This document shows positions 36,671-43,987 of a stretch of DNA of 64,000 nucleotides, in pieces (position 1 is the stretch's first letter; each line of letters opens with the position of its first letter). Position numbers and translations under genes: made by a program. The DNA is from Paraburkholderia ginsengiterrae (lineage in GTDB: Bacteria > Pseudomonadota > Gammaproteobacteria > Burkholderiales > Burkholderiaceae): the NCBI RefSeq assembly GCF_001645125.1, contig NZ_LXKA01000360.1, forward strand, positions 124,001 through 188,000, written 5' to 3'. Under the pieces are notes generated by a model. It searched no databases, was not told where the DNA came from, and saw only the letters and a program-made list of their open reading frames with translations.

Positions 36671-37999
36671 ATGACAGTTGAAAAAATGCCGATAGATACG
36701 CTGGTGGTTGGCGCCGGGCAGGCCGGCGTGGCCATGAGCGAACACCTCAGCAAGCTTGGCGTGCCCCATCTCGTCCTCGAGCGCGATCGTATCGCTGAAC
36801 GCTGGCGCACGGGCCGGTGGGATTCGCTGGTTGCGAATGGCCCGGCCTGGCATGACCGGTTTCCGGGTCTCGAGTTCGACGATCTCGATCCCGACGCCTT
36901 CGCCGGAAAAGAGCGGGTGGCCGAATATTTCGAAGCCTATGCCACGAAATTCAACGCACCGATCCGTACGGGCGTGGAAGTGACGAAGGTGGTACGCAAT
37001 ACCGGCCGCCCCGGCTTTACCATCGAAACGTCGGATGGCGTGATCGAAGCGAATCGCGTGGTGGTCGCAACCGGACCCTTCCAACGCCCGGTGATCCCGC
37101 CGATCGCGCCTCAAGACAAAAACGTTACGCAGATCCATTCCGCCGACTATCGCAATCCGCAGCAACTGCCCGAGGGCGCGGTGCTGGTGGTCGGCGCCGG
37201 GTCGTCGGGCGTGCAGATCGCCGATGAGTTGCAGCGTGCGGGCAGGAAGGTTTATCTATCGGTCGGACCGCACGATCGTCCGCCACGCGCCTATCGCAGC
37301 CGCGATTTCTGCTGGTGGCTGGGCGTGCTCGGCGAATGGGATAAAGAGGTCGCCACGCGGGGCAGGGAGCATGTGACCATCGCCGTTAGCGGCGCGCGCG
37401 GCGGCCACACCATCGACTTCCGCGAGCTCGCCAGCCAGGGCATGACGCTCGTCGGCCTGACGAAGTCGTTTGTCGACGGCAAGGTCACCTTCGAAACCGA
37501 TCTTGCCGACAACATTGCTCAAGGCGACGCGAACTATCTGTCGCTGTTGAATGCCGCCGACGCCTACATAGCGCAGAACAATCTCGATCTTCCGGAAGAA
37601 CCTGAAGCCCGCCGCATGCTTGCGGATCCGGACTGCGTGACTCATCCGCTCCTCGAACTCGATCTGGCCGAGGCCGGCATTACCTCGATTGTCTGGGCAA
37701 CGGGTTACTCAGTCGATTACGGCTGGCTGCAGGTCAATGCCTTCAACGCAAACGGCAAGCCGCAGCATCAGCGCGGTGTGTCGTCCGAGCCCGGTGTCTA
37801 TTTCCTCGGGCTTCCGTGGCTCTCGCGCCGCGGCTCCTCGTTCATCTGGGGTGTCTGGCACGACGCCCGGCATATTGCCGACCATATCGCCACGCAGCGC
37901 AAATATCTCGCTTACCGTGATGCGTCGCAACGCCACGAGGGTGAGCGTCGCGAACAGCAATCCGGCGACAGCTACCCCGATTCGCGCCTGTCGGCCTGA
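36671..37999 (+). CDS. flavin-dependent monooxygenase (FMO/CzcO-like)
   Basis: 442 residues. FAD-binding Rossmann motif VVGAGQAGVAMSEHLSKLG near the N-terminus, an RWRTGRWDSLVANGP block, NAD(P)H motif VVGAGSSGVQIADEL near 175 and the family-type ATG motif VWATGYSVDYGWL near 340. Such enzymes oxygenate nitrogen, sulfur or carbonyl groups. ATG 36671 follows AAGGACATCACC. First gene of a four-gene operon with an imine deaminase, a DUF1028 protein and an M20 hydrolase, which points to breakdown of a nitrogen-containing compound. Confidence 0.85.
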   Translation: MTVEKMPIDTLVVGAGQAGVAMSEHLSKLGVPHLVLERDRIAERWRTGRWDSLVANGPAWHDRFPGLEFDDLDPDAFAGKERVAEYFEAYATKFNAPIRTGVEVTKVVRNTGRPGFTIETSDGVIEANRVVVATGPFQRPVIPPIAPQDKNVTQIHSADYRNPQQLPEGAVLVVGAGSSGVQIADELQRAGRKVYLSVGPHDRPPRAYRSRDFCWWLGVLGEWDKEVATRGREHVTIAVSGARGGHTIDFRELASQGMTLVGLTKSFVDGKVTFETDLADNIAQGDANYLSLLNAADAYIAQNNLDLPEEPEARRMLADPDCVTHPLLELDLAEAGITSIVWATGYSVDYGWLQVNAFNANGKPQHQRGVSSEPGVYFLGLPWLSRRGSSFIWGVWHDARHIADHIATQRKYLAYRDASQRHEGERREQQSGDSYPDSRLSA

Positions 38000-38027
38000 A
38001 TTTTCTTTCCCGTATTGAGGTGCATTG

Positions 38028-38465
38028 ATGAGCCAACCCACGCATACCCGCATTCGCATGTTCAACACCAAGGACACCTATCCGAACCAGTCGCTGGATA
38101 ACGATCTTTGCCAGGCCGTGCGCGCCGGCAATACCGTCTATGTGCGCGGCCAGGTCGGTACGGATTTCGACGGCCGCCTGATCGGACTCGGTGACCCGCG
38201 CGCCCAGGCCGAGCAGGCGATGAAAAACGTCAAGCAGTTGCTGGAAGAGGCGGGCAGCGATATGACCCACATCGTCAAGACCACTACCTATCTGATCGAC
38301 CCGCGCTACCGCGAGCCGGTGTATCAGGAAGTCGGCAAGTGGCTCAAAGGCGTGTTCCCCATTTCCACGGGTCTCGTGGTGAGCGCGCTGGGCCAGCCGC
38401 AATGGTTGATGGAGATCGACGTGATCGCGGTGATTCCGGATGGCTGGACGGCGAAGCAGGCCTGA
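38028..38465 (+). CDS. RidA/YjgF-family deaminase
   Basis: 145 residues of RidA fold: AGNTVYVRGQVGTDFDGRLI, DPRAQAEQAMKNVKQLLEEAG, HIVKTTTYLIDPRYREPVYQ. The conserved Arg of RidA enzymes is likely R105 or a near neighbour within this last block. Members hydrolyse reactive imines/enamines. GAGGTG lies upstream of ATG 38028; a TTG precedes it directly. Placement after a flavin monooxygenase suggests it clears an imine formed by the oxidation. Confidence 0.88.
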   Translation: MSQPTHTRIRMFNTKDTYPNQSLDNDLCQAVRAGNTVYVRGQVGTDFDGRLIGLGDPRAQAEQAMKNVKQLLEEAGSDMTHIVKTTTYLIDPRYREPVYQEVGKWLKGVFPISTGLVVSALGQPQWLMEIDVIAVIPDGWTAKQA

Positions 38466-38475
38466 GGAGCGGCAT

Positions 38476-39153
38476 ATGACATTCTCGATCATCGGACGCT
38501 GTGCGCAAACCGGGCAGCTTGGGATCGCCATCAGTTCGTCCAGTATTGCGGTGGGCGCCCGGTGCCCCTGGGTGCGCTCAGGCGTGGGCGCGGTGGCGAC
38601 CCAGAACGTAACGCTGCCAGCCCTTGGTCCACAGATCCTCGATCTCCTCGAAGACCAGCAACTCGCGCCCGCGGCGGCGCTCGACCGCGCGCTCGGCACC
38701 GACAGCTGGCATGAGTACCGGCAGGTGACGGTGATCGACGGCCAGGGCCGCACCGCGTTCTTCAGCGGCAATGAAGCGCTGGGCGTGCACCATGCGGTGG
38801 CCGGTGAGCAGTGCGTTGCAGCGGGCAACTTGCTGGAGGGTGTTCACGTCATCGAGGCCATGGCTCAGGCGTTCGGCAGCGCGTCCGGCATGCTCGCCGA
38901 ACGCCTGCTGGCCGCCATGCATGCGGCGATGGCGGCCGGCGGCGAGGCCGGCCCCGTGCACTCGGCGGCGCTCAAGATCGTGGGCGATGTGAGCTGGCCG
39001 ATCGCCGATCTGCGGGTCGACTGGGCGGATGCCGACCCGATCGGCAAGCTGGACGATCTTTGGCAAGCCTATCGGCCGCAGATGCAGGACTATCTGGTGC
39101 GGGCGTTGAATCCGACCACGGCACCCAGCTATGGAGTGCCAGGTGATGAGTAA
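38476..39153 (+). CDS. DUF1028-family protein (Ntn-hydrolase-like)
   Basis: 225 residues: TFSIIGRCAQTGQLGIAISS, PWVRSGVGAVATQN, GPQILDLLEDQ and EGHHAV-like text VHHAVAGEQCVAAGNLL are DUF1028 signatures. The family has an Ntn-hydrolase-type fold and is often encoded with amino-compound hydrolases; no reaction is established to my knowledge. GAGGAGCGG precedes the ATG. Its stop overlaps the M20 start. Confidence 0.82.
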   Translation: MTFSIIGRCAQTGQLGIAISSSSIAVGARCPWVRSGVGAVATQNVTLPALGPQILDLLEDQQLAPAAALDRALGTDSWHEYRQVTVIDGQGRTAFFSGNEALGVHHAVAGEQCVAAGNLLEGVHVIEAMAQAFGSASGMLAERLLAAMHAAMAAGGEAGPVHSAALKIVGDVSWPIADLRVDWADADPIGKLDDLWQAYRPQMQDYLVRALNPTTAPSYGVPGDE

Positions 39154-40309
39154 GGCGGCGAGCCGTGAGTTGCTTGAACGGTTGATCGGTTTAGCCACCG
39201 TCAGCCGGGATTCCAACCTGGCGCTGATCGATTTCATCCGACAATACCTGGCCGGCCTCGGGGTGGAGAGCGAACTGTTCTACAACCCGGAGCGCACCAA
39301 GGCCAACCTGTTCGCCACCATCGGTCCGCGTGAGCGCGGTGGCATTGTGCTGTCCGGCCATACCGATGTTGTGCCGGTGGATGGCCAGGACTGGACGGTC
39401 GAGCCGTTTAGCCTGACCGAGCGGGAAGGGCGCCTGTACGGCCGCGGCACCGCCGATATGAAAGGCTTCATCGCCTCCGTGCTGGCGGCAGTCCCCATCT
39501 TTCTCGAACGGACGTTGGAGCTGCCGGTGCACCTTGCCTTCTCCTATGACGAGGAAGTGGGATGCCTGGGTGTGCGACCGATGCTGGCGGAACTGGCCAA
39601 GCGTCCGCACAAGCCGCGCCTGTGCCTGATCGGCGAACCGACTGAGATGAAGCCGGTGCTGGGTCACAAGGGCAAGCTCGCGATGCGTTGCCACGTGCAT
39701 GGTGCGGCCTGCCACTCGGCCTACGCACCTTATGGGGTGAACGCCATCCAGTACGCGGCGCGGCTGATTGGCCGGCTGGAAGAGATCGGTGCGCAACTGG
39801 CGCAGCCTGAACATCACGACGAGCGCTTCGATCCGCCATTCTCGACCGTGCAGACCGGCGTCATCAAAGGAGGCCGCGCACTGAACATCGTGCCGGCGGA
39901 ATGCGAATTCGACTTCGAGGTGCGCGCGTTGCCAGGCTTCGATGCCCACGAGGTCGCGGACAAGCTGCGCAACTATGCCGAGTCAGAACTGCTGCTGTCG
40001 ATGCGCGCGGTGCAGCCGGACACGGGCATTCATTTGCAGCCGCTGAGCGCCTACCCGGGCCTGGCCACTCCGCCCGACAGCGAAGCGGCAAGCCTGTTGG
40101 CACTGCTGAGCGGTTCCACCGAGTTCGGCACGGTGGCCTTCGGCACCGAAGGCGGCCTGTTTAACGAGGCGGGCATTCCCACGGTGGTTTGCGGGCCGGG
40201 AAGCATGGATCAGGGGCACAAGCCGGACGAGTTCATTACCCTCGATCAGTTGAACCGCTGCGATGCGATGCTGGGACGCCTGGCCGAGACCCTGTGGAGC
40301 CCTCGCTGA
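39146..40309 (+). CDS. M20-family deacylase, ArgE-like
   Basis: 387 residues. Metal-site motifs: SGHTDVVPVDGQDW with the catalytic Asp two residues after His, RLYGRGTADMKGF, YDEEVGCLG (catalytic Glu pair), LIGEPTEMKPVLGHKG, and a C-terminal MDQGHKPDEF. Length and motifs match acetylornithine deacetylase. Two starts are possible, 39131 and 39146; the second follows CCAGG and is used. Context argues for a catabolic N-acyl hydrolase rather than arginine biosynthesis. Confidence 0.87.
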   Translation: MSKAASRELLERLIGLATVSRDSNLALIDFIRQYLAGLGVESELFYNPERTKANLFATIGPRERGGIVLSGHTDVVPVDGQDWTVEPFSLTEREGRLYGRGTADMKGFIASVLAAVPIFLERTLELPVHLAFSYDEEVGCLGVRPMLAELAKRPHKPRLCLIGEPTEMKPVLGHKGKLAMRCHVHGAACHSAYAPYGVNAIQYAARLIGRLEEIGAQLAQPEHHDERFDPPFSTVQTGVIKGGRALNIVPAECEFDFEVRALPGFDAHEVADKLRNYAESELLLSMRAVQPDTGIHLQPLSAYPGLATPPDSEAASLLALLSGSTEFGTVAFGTEGGLFNEAGIPTVVCGPGSMDQGHKPDEFITLDQLNRCDAMLGRLAETLWSPR

Positions 40310-40561
40310 TGCCCCGCGCCGCGGGGTAGTAATAGCCCCCATGCCGTTCAGCCTTCGGTGCATGGTTATCCGGGTAGCCCCGCCTTGGCGACGCTAAGTC
40401 GTCAAGCAATCCCGGAGTTACCGTTAAACGAAGGCAAATTGAAAGAATAAAAGCCGCCCTGATGAACCGCCCGCGCATCGGGCGACGAACCGCGCCGGTG
40501 CCGCACGCAATCGGCGCCTGCCTTCATTTCCCCGCCGTCCGCCCCCAATCCGAAGACCGCC

Positions 40562-40604
40562 GATGGGTTCCCCCTACCGCAAGTGTAGGGGGGTGCCCCA
40601 TCCC
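40562..40604 (+). promoter_or_regulatory. copy A of the shared oxidase-regulon element
   Basis: Nested dyad: GATGGG (40562-40567), CCCCCTAC (40570-40577), GTAGGGGG (40585-40592) and CCCATC (40597-40602). The words CCTACCGCAAG and TGTAGGG-N2-GTGCCCCAT recur upstream of two other transcription units in this window. It is about 130 bp before the first multicopper-oxidase-like gene. Confidence 0.72.
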
Positions 40605-40687
40605 AGGCTACGGCGCTCTTGTCCAGAATCCAGATACGGGCCGATCTCAGAATGCAATCAGCCCGCATCCGCTGTAGAGCATGACGC

Positions 40688-40706
40688 CCGGCGCCTATCG
40701 CGCCGG
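40688..40706 (+). promoter_or_regulatory. stem-loop in the leader of the oxidase operon
   Basis: CCGGCGC-CTATC-GCGCCGG, a perfect 7-bp GC stem, ending 14 bases before the GGAGGT ribosome site of the first oxidase gene. A nine-codon frame (ATG 40681 to TGA 40710) overlaps it. Possible roles are mRNA stabilisation or translational control. Confidence 0.5.
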
Positions 40707-40729
40707 CTGACCCCTGGGACGGAGGTCAT

Positions 40730-42295
40730 ATGTTCAGTACCCACGCTTATCGCAGCAGTGTTGCCGCGCTGCTGTTCCTGCTATTCGCAGTTCCTTCATT
40801 CGGCCAGTCGTTCGCGGTGCAATGCCCGAGCACCACGCCGGCGCATCCGACGGCGCTGCCGCCAAACGCACCCGAGCCCCTCTACACCGGGCCGTCCTAT
40901 ACCGGACAGACCTCCGCCTCAACGGGCGTCATCAACGGGGCGATCAAGTGTCAGCAGATCGCCGGGGGTGACGGCTACGCGACGATGGCGAACGGCGTGC
41001 AGACCTACCTGTTCGCCTTCGGCCCCTTGTCGGGTCTCGCCGACATCAAGTCGGGCAATCCCGGCACCGAGTTCGCCTCGGTGTTCAACACCGTCGGCGA
41101 CCCCAGGTTGGACCCGACCTACAACGGCGCGGTCGGCCTTACGCCAGATCCGGATTCCGTGCCACCGGGCCAGTTGACCGGCCACGTCGATCCGCGGCCG
41201 ATCATGGACATTGGCGTGATGAATGGCAACGAGCCGGCGCCGATGATGGCGATCGACGAGGACGACGAGTTCTTCCTCACGCTGACCAACGTTGGGATGA
41301 TCATGCGCCCCGACCTGTTCGAGCGGCACACGGTGCACTTCCACGGCTACCCGAACGCCTCGTCGTTCTATGACGGCGTGCCGGACGCGTCGGTGGCGAT
41401 CAACATCGGCGCGAGCTTCACCTACTACTACCTCGCGCCGGATGCCGGGACCTACTTCTGGCACTGCCACATCACGCCGCCGGAGCACCTGCAGATGGGC
41501 ATGGTCGGTCAGATCTTCGTGCGGCCGCGCCAGAACCGCGTGCCCGCCAGCGCGTCGCTGTACGCCTCGCTACAGAAGCAGCAACTGGATCTGCGCACGG
41601 CGTGCGGCAACGACATTCTGTGCACGACGCCGCTGCCGCCGTCGAACGGCGTGCTCCACGCCAACAACAAGAGCGGCTCGCCAACGCTCTACGCGTACAA
41701 CGACGGTGACGGCTCGACTGCCTACGACGTCGAGTATCCGGTGCAGATCCACGGCTTCGATCCGAACTTCCACTTCGTGGGCATGACGTTCAATCCGGAG
41801 CCGTTCACCGACATGAAGGACAAGTTCTTCATGCTGAACGGGCGCAGCTATCCGGACACCGTGAATCCAAATCCGCTCTCGACACCGGTTGCCGACGGCA
41901 CGCAGCATTTTTCCCAGCCGCTGCCGGCGCTGATCAACATTCCGGCCGGTGGCAGGGCGCTCCTGCGGATCTCGGACCTCGACGTCACCGAGTATCAGAC
42001 GCTCGCCTCGCTGGGTATTCCGATGCACGTGGTCGGCATCAACGCACGCCTGCTGCGCGACATGTCCGGCAACGACATGACTTACAACACGAACTCGATC
42101 ACCTTGGGCGGCGGCGAATCGATCGACGTGATCCTCGACGCCAGCGACACGTCGAAATATAGGCCGGGTGCGATCTATTACCTGTACACGCCGAATCTCG
42201 ATCACCTGGCCAACGACCAGGAGAACTTCGGTGGCTTGATGACCGAGGTCCACATCTGCAACAGCGTGGACCCGACCAAGAAGTCCTGCACCTAG
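40730..42295 (+). CDS. multicopper-oxidase-like protein carrying the type 1 copper half-site
   Basis: 521 residues, exported (signal peptide ending at SFGQS). The first cupredoxin domain has HTVHFHG (H200, H203, H205) and WHCHITPPEHLQMGM (H245, C246, H247, H253, M258): a type 1 site (H200, C246, H253, M258) plus four trinuclear-centre histidines. The HCH-to-His gap is five residues rather than the usual three. The second half (about 330-521) is cupredoxin-like but has no copper ligands (MHVVGINARLL replaces HPxHxHG). A complete multicopper oxidase needs eight trinuclear His, so this protein alone looks insufficient. The start has GGAGGT at only 4-bp spacing. It is first in the operon. Confidence 0.82.
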   Translation: MFSTHAYRSSVAALLFLLFAVPSFGQSFAVQCPSTTPAHPTALPPNAPEPLYTGPSYTGQTSASTGVINGAIKCQQIAGGDGYATMANGVQTYLFAFGPLSGLADIKSGNPGTEFASVFNTVGDPRLDPTYNGAVGLTPDPDSVPPGQLTGHVDPRPIMDIGVMNGNEPAPMMAIDEDDEFFLTLTNVGMIMRPDLFERHTVHFHGYPNASSFYDGVPDASVAINIGASFTYYYLAPDAGTYFWHCHITPPEHLQMGMVGQIFVRPRQNRVPASASLYASLQKQQLDLRTACGNDILCTTPLPPSNGVLHANNKSGSPTLYAYNDGDGSTAYDVEYPVQIHGFDPNFHFVGMTFNPEPFTDMKDKFFMLNGRSYPDTVNPNPLSTPVADGTQHFSQPLPALINIPAGGRALLRISDLDVTEYQTLASLGIPMHVVGINARLLRDMSGNDMTYNTNSITLGGGESIDVILDASDTSKYRPGAIYYLYTPNLDHLANDQENFGGLMTEVHICNSVDPTKKSCT

Positions 42296-42305
42296 GAGAA
42301 GAGCC

Positions 42306-43970
42306 GTGGGACACATCACTCACAACACATGGATCGCCATGCTCGCGCGCCGCTTTGGGCGCGTTGGGCGGCTCGCACGGTTCGGCGCGGCGACGCTCGC
42401 CGCGCTCGCCTGCATGAACGCGCACGCCGCCGCGCCTGGCATCACGGGGACGCACTTCGATCTGAGCGCCGAGGCGAACCGCATCACCCAGCCCGACGGC
42501 GGGAGCGTTTACTCGTGGGGTTATGGATGCCGCACGGCGCCGGCCGGTTTTTCGCCGCCAACGATTGCGGGCGCGACCTGTCCGAGCATGCAGATTCCCG
42601 GTCCGACGCTGATCGTCAAGCAGGGCGATGTCGTCACGGTGACGCTCACCAACAATCTGCCGGCCGCGGCGGGCAACACCTCGATTCTCTTTCCCGGATT
42701 CCAGGTCTGCGCCGCCGTCCTGAACCCCGACGGGACCTGTCCCGCGGCGCTCACCGGCTCGCCGGGCCTGCTGACCCGCGAGGCCACCCACGGCACCACG
42801 GTGACGTATAGCTTCGTGGCGGCGACGCCTGGCACACACGCGTACTACAGCGGCACTCAGGGCGATCTGCAGATCGAGATGGGCTTGTATGGCGCGATCA
42901 TCGTTTTGCCGACCTCGTCGCCCGGTAACGTCGCGGTGCCCGCTGGCTGCCGTGCGGTCGCGGCGACGCTGCCGGATGGGCAGCCGGACTTCCGCAATGC
43001 CGGTGCGGCTTACAATCACAGCGCCGCCTGCTACGACCGTGAGTATCTTTTTCAGTTCTCCGAAATGGATCCGCGCATTCATGAACAGGCGGAGCAGCAG
43101 GCGGGCAACACGTGCACGGCACCGAGCGGCTGCATGACCGTCGAGACGGAGCCCTACCACCCGGCCTATTTCATGGTCAACGGCCGCTCCATGCCGGACG
43201 ACATGGATCCGAACTACGCGGTGCAGTATCCGCATCAGCCCTACAACGGCAATCCGCACATGCACCCGGGTGAACTGGTGCTGTTGCGCATCATCGGAAC
43301 CGGCCGCTGGCAGCATCCGTTCCACGAGCACGGCAATCACGTGCGGGTGCTGGCGCGCGACGGCAACATGCTGCTCAGCAAGACCGACTCGACCAAGGTG
43401 GCAGGCCCGCTGCTGTTCACGACCACCACCACACCGGGCCTCGCGATGGACGGCATTTTCTACTGGACGGGCAAGGGTCTGAACTGGGATGTCTACGGAC
43501 ATAAACCCAGCGACGTGTACACCGATACCGCTCCGCAATTCGCGGCTTACCTCGGCAAGCCAGTCGTCTGCACTCCGGACGCGAACGGCTATTACACGGC
43601 CGACCCGCATGCGCCGAATTACTACGAGTGGTGCGCGGATCACGGCAAGGCGCTCGAAGCGCATCCGTTCGGCAACGTCGGCAGCGGCGGACCAGTGACT
43701 TTGCCGGACTCGCACGTGCTGACCAATGGCTTCTGGTATGGCGGCAGTCCCTATCTCGGACCTGATGCAACGATCCGCGCGACGGCGCCCACCGGGACCA
43801 CCCCGCCGAGCGGAACCGTCGTGAATCCGCCGGCAACCGAAGCAGGCTTCGCATTCATGTGGCACTCGCATAACGAGCGCGAGATCACCACGAACAACAT
43901 CTTCCCAGGCGGAATGATGATGATGATGCTCGTCGATCCACAGGCTTTCCTGATTGACGAATCCAATTAG
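42306..43970 (+). CDS. multicopper-oxidase-like protein carrying the complementary trinuclear half-site
   Basis: 554 residues with a signal sequence (ATLAALACMNAHAAAPG). The N-terminal cupredoxin domain lacks ligands: ILFPGFQVC and HAYYSGTQGD stand where HxHG and HSH normally are. The C-terminal part has HPFHEHGNH (H337, H340, H342) and MWHSHNERE (H520, H522), giving four trinuclear His but no type 1 Cys; an M-rich GGMMMMM follows. GTG 42306 is chosen because GGAGAAGAGCC precedes it. It is 10 bp after the previous gene. Together the two proteins supply the full ligand set, so a heteromeric oxidase is proposed. Confidence 0.82.
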   Translation: MGHITHNTWIAMLARRFGRVGRLARFGAATLAALACMNAHAAAPGITGTHFDLSAEANRITQPDGGSVYSWGYGCRTAPAGFSPPTIAGATCPSMQIPGPTLIVKQGDVVTVTLTNNLPAAAGNTSILFPGFQVCAAVLNPDGTCPAALTGSPGLLTREATHGTTVTYSFVAATPGTHAYYSGTQGDLQIEMGLYGAIIVLPTSSPGNVAVPAGCRAVAATLPDGQPDFRNAGAAYNHSAACYDREYLFQFSEMDPRIHEQAEQQAGNTCTAPSGCMTVETEPYHPAYFMVNGRSMPDDMDPNYAVQYPHQPYNGNPHMHPGELVLLRIIGTGRWQHPFHEHGNHVRVLARDGNMLLSKTDSTKVAGPLLFTTTTTPGLAMDGIFYWTGKGLNWDVYGHKPSDVYTDTAPQFAAYLGKPVVCTPDANGYYTADPHAPNYYEWCADHGKALEAHPFGNVGSGGPVTLPDSHVLTNGFWYGGSPYLGPDATIRATAPTGTTPPSGTVVNPPATEAGFAFMWHSHNEREITTNNIFPGGMMMMMLVDPQAFLIDESN

Positions 43971-43987
43971 AGGCGGGGAGAAGCGCG

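Larger units (their letters stand above)
40310..40729. other. intergenic region between M20 gene and oxidase operon
   Basis: 420 bp without a credible gene. It contains a CCCCGC-GCC-GCGGGG hairpin just after the M20 stop (40312-40326, a possible terminator without T-run), the shared regulatory element at 40562-40604, a possible -10 around 40625 and a stem-loop at 40688-40706 in the presumed leader. Confidence 0.55.

Noticed and set aside
39146-40309. Biosynthetic ArgE for arginine
   Set aside because: The gene is embedded in a LysR-linked catabolic operon with FMO, RidA and DUF1028 genes. ArgE-like is kept only as a family description.
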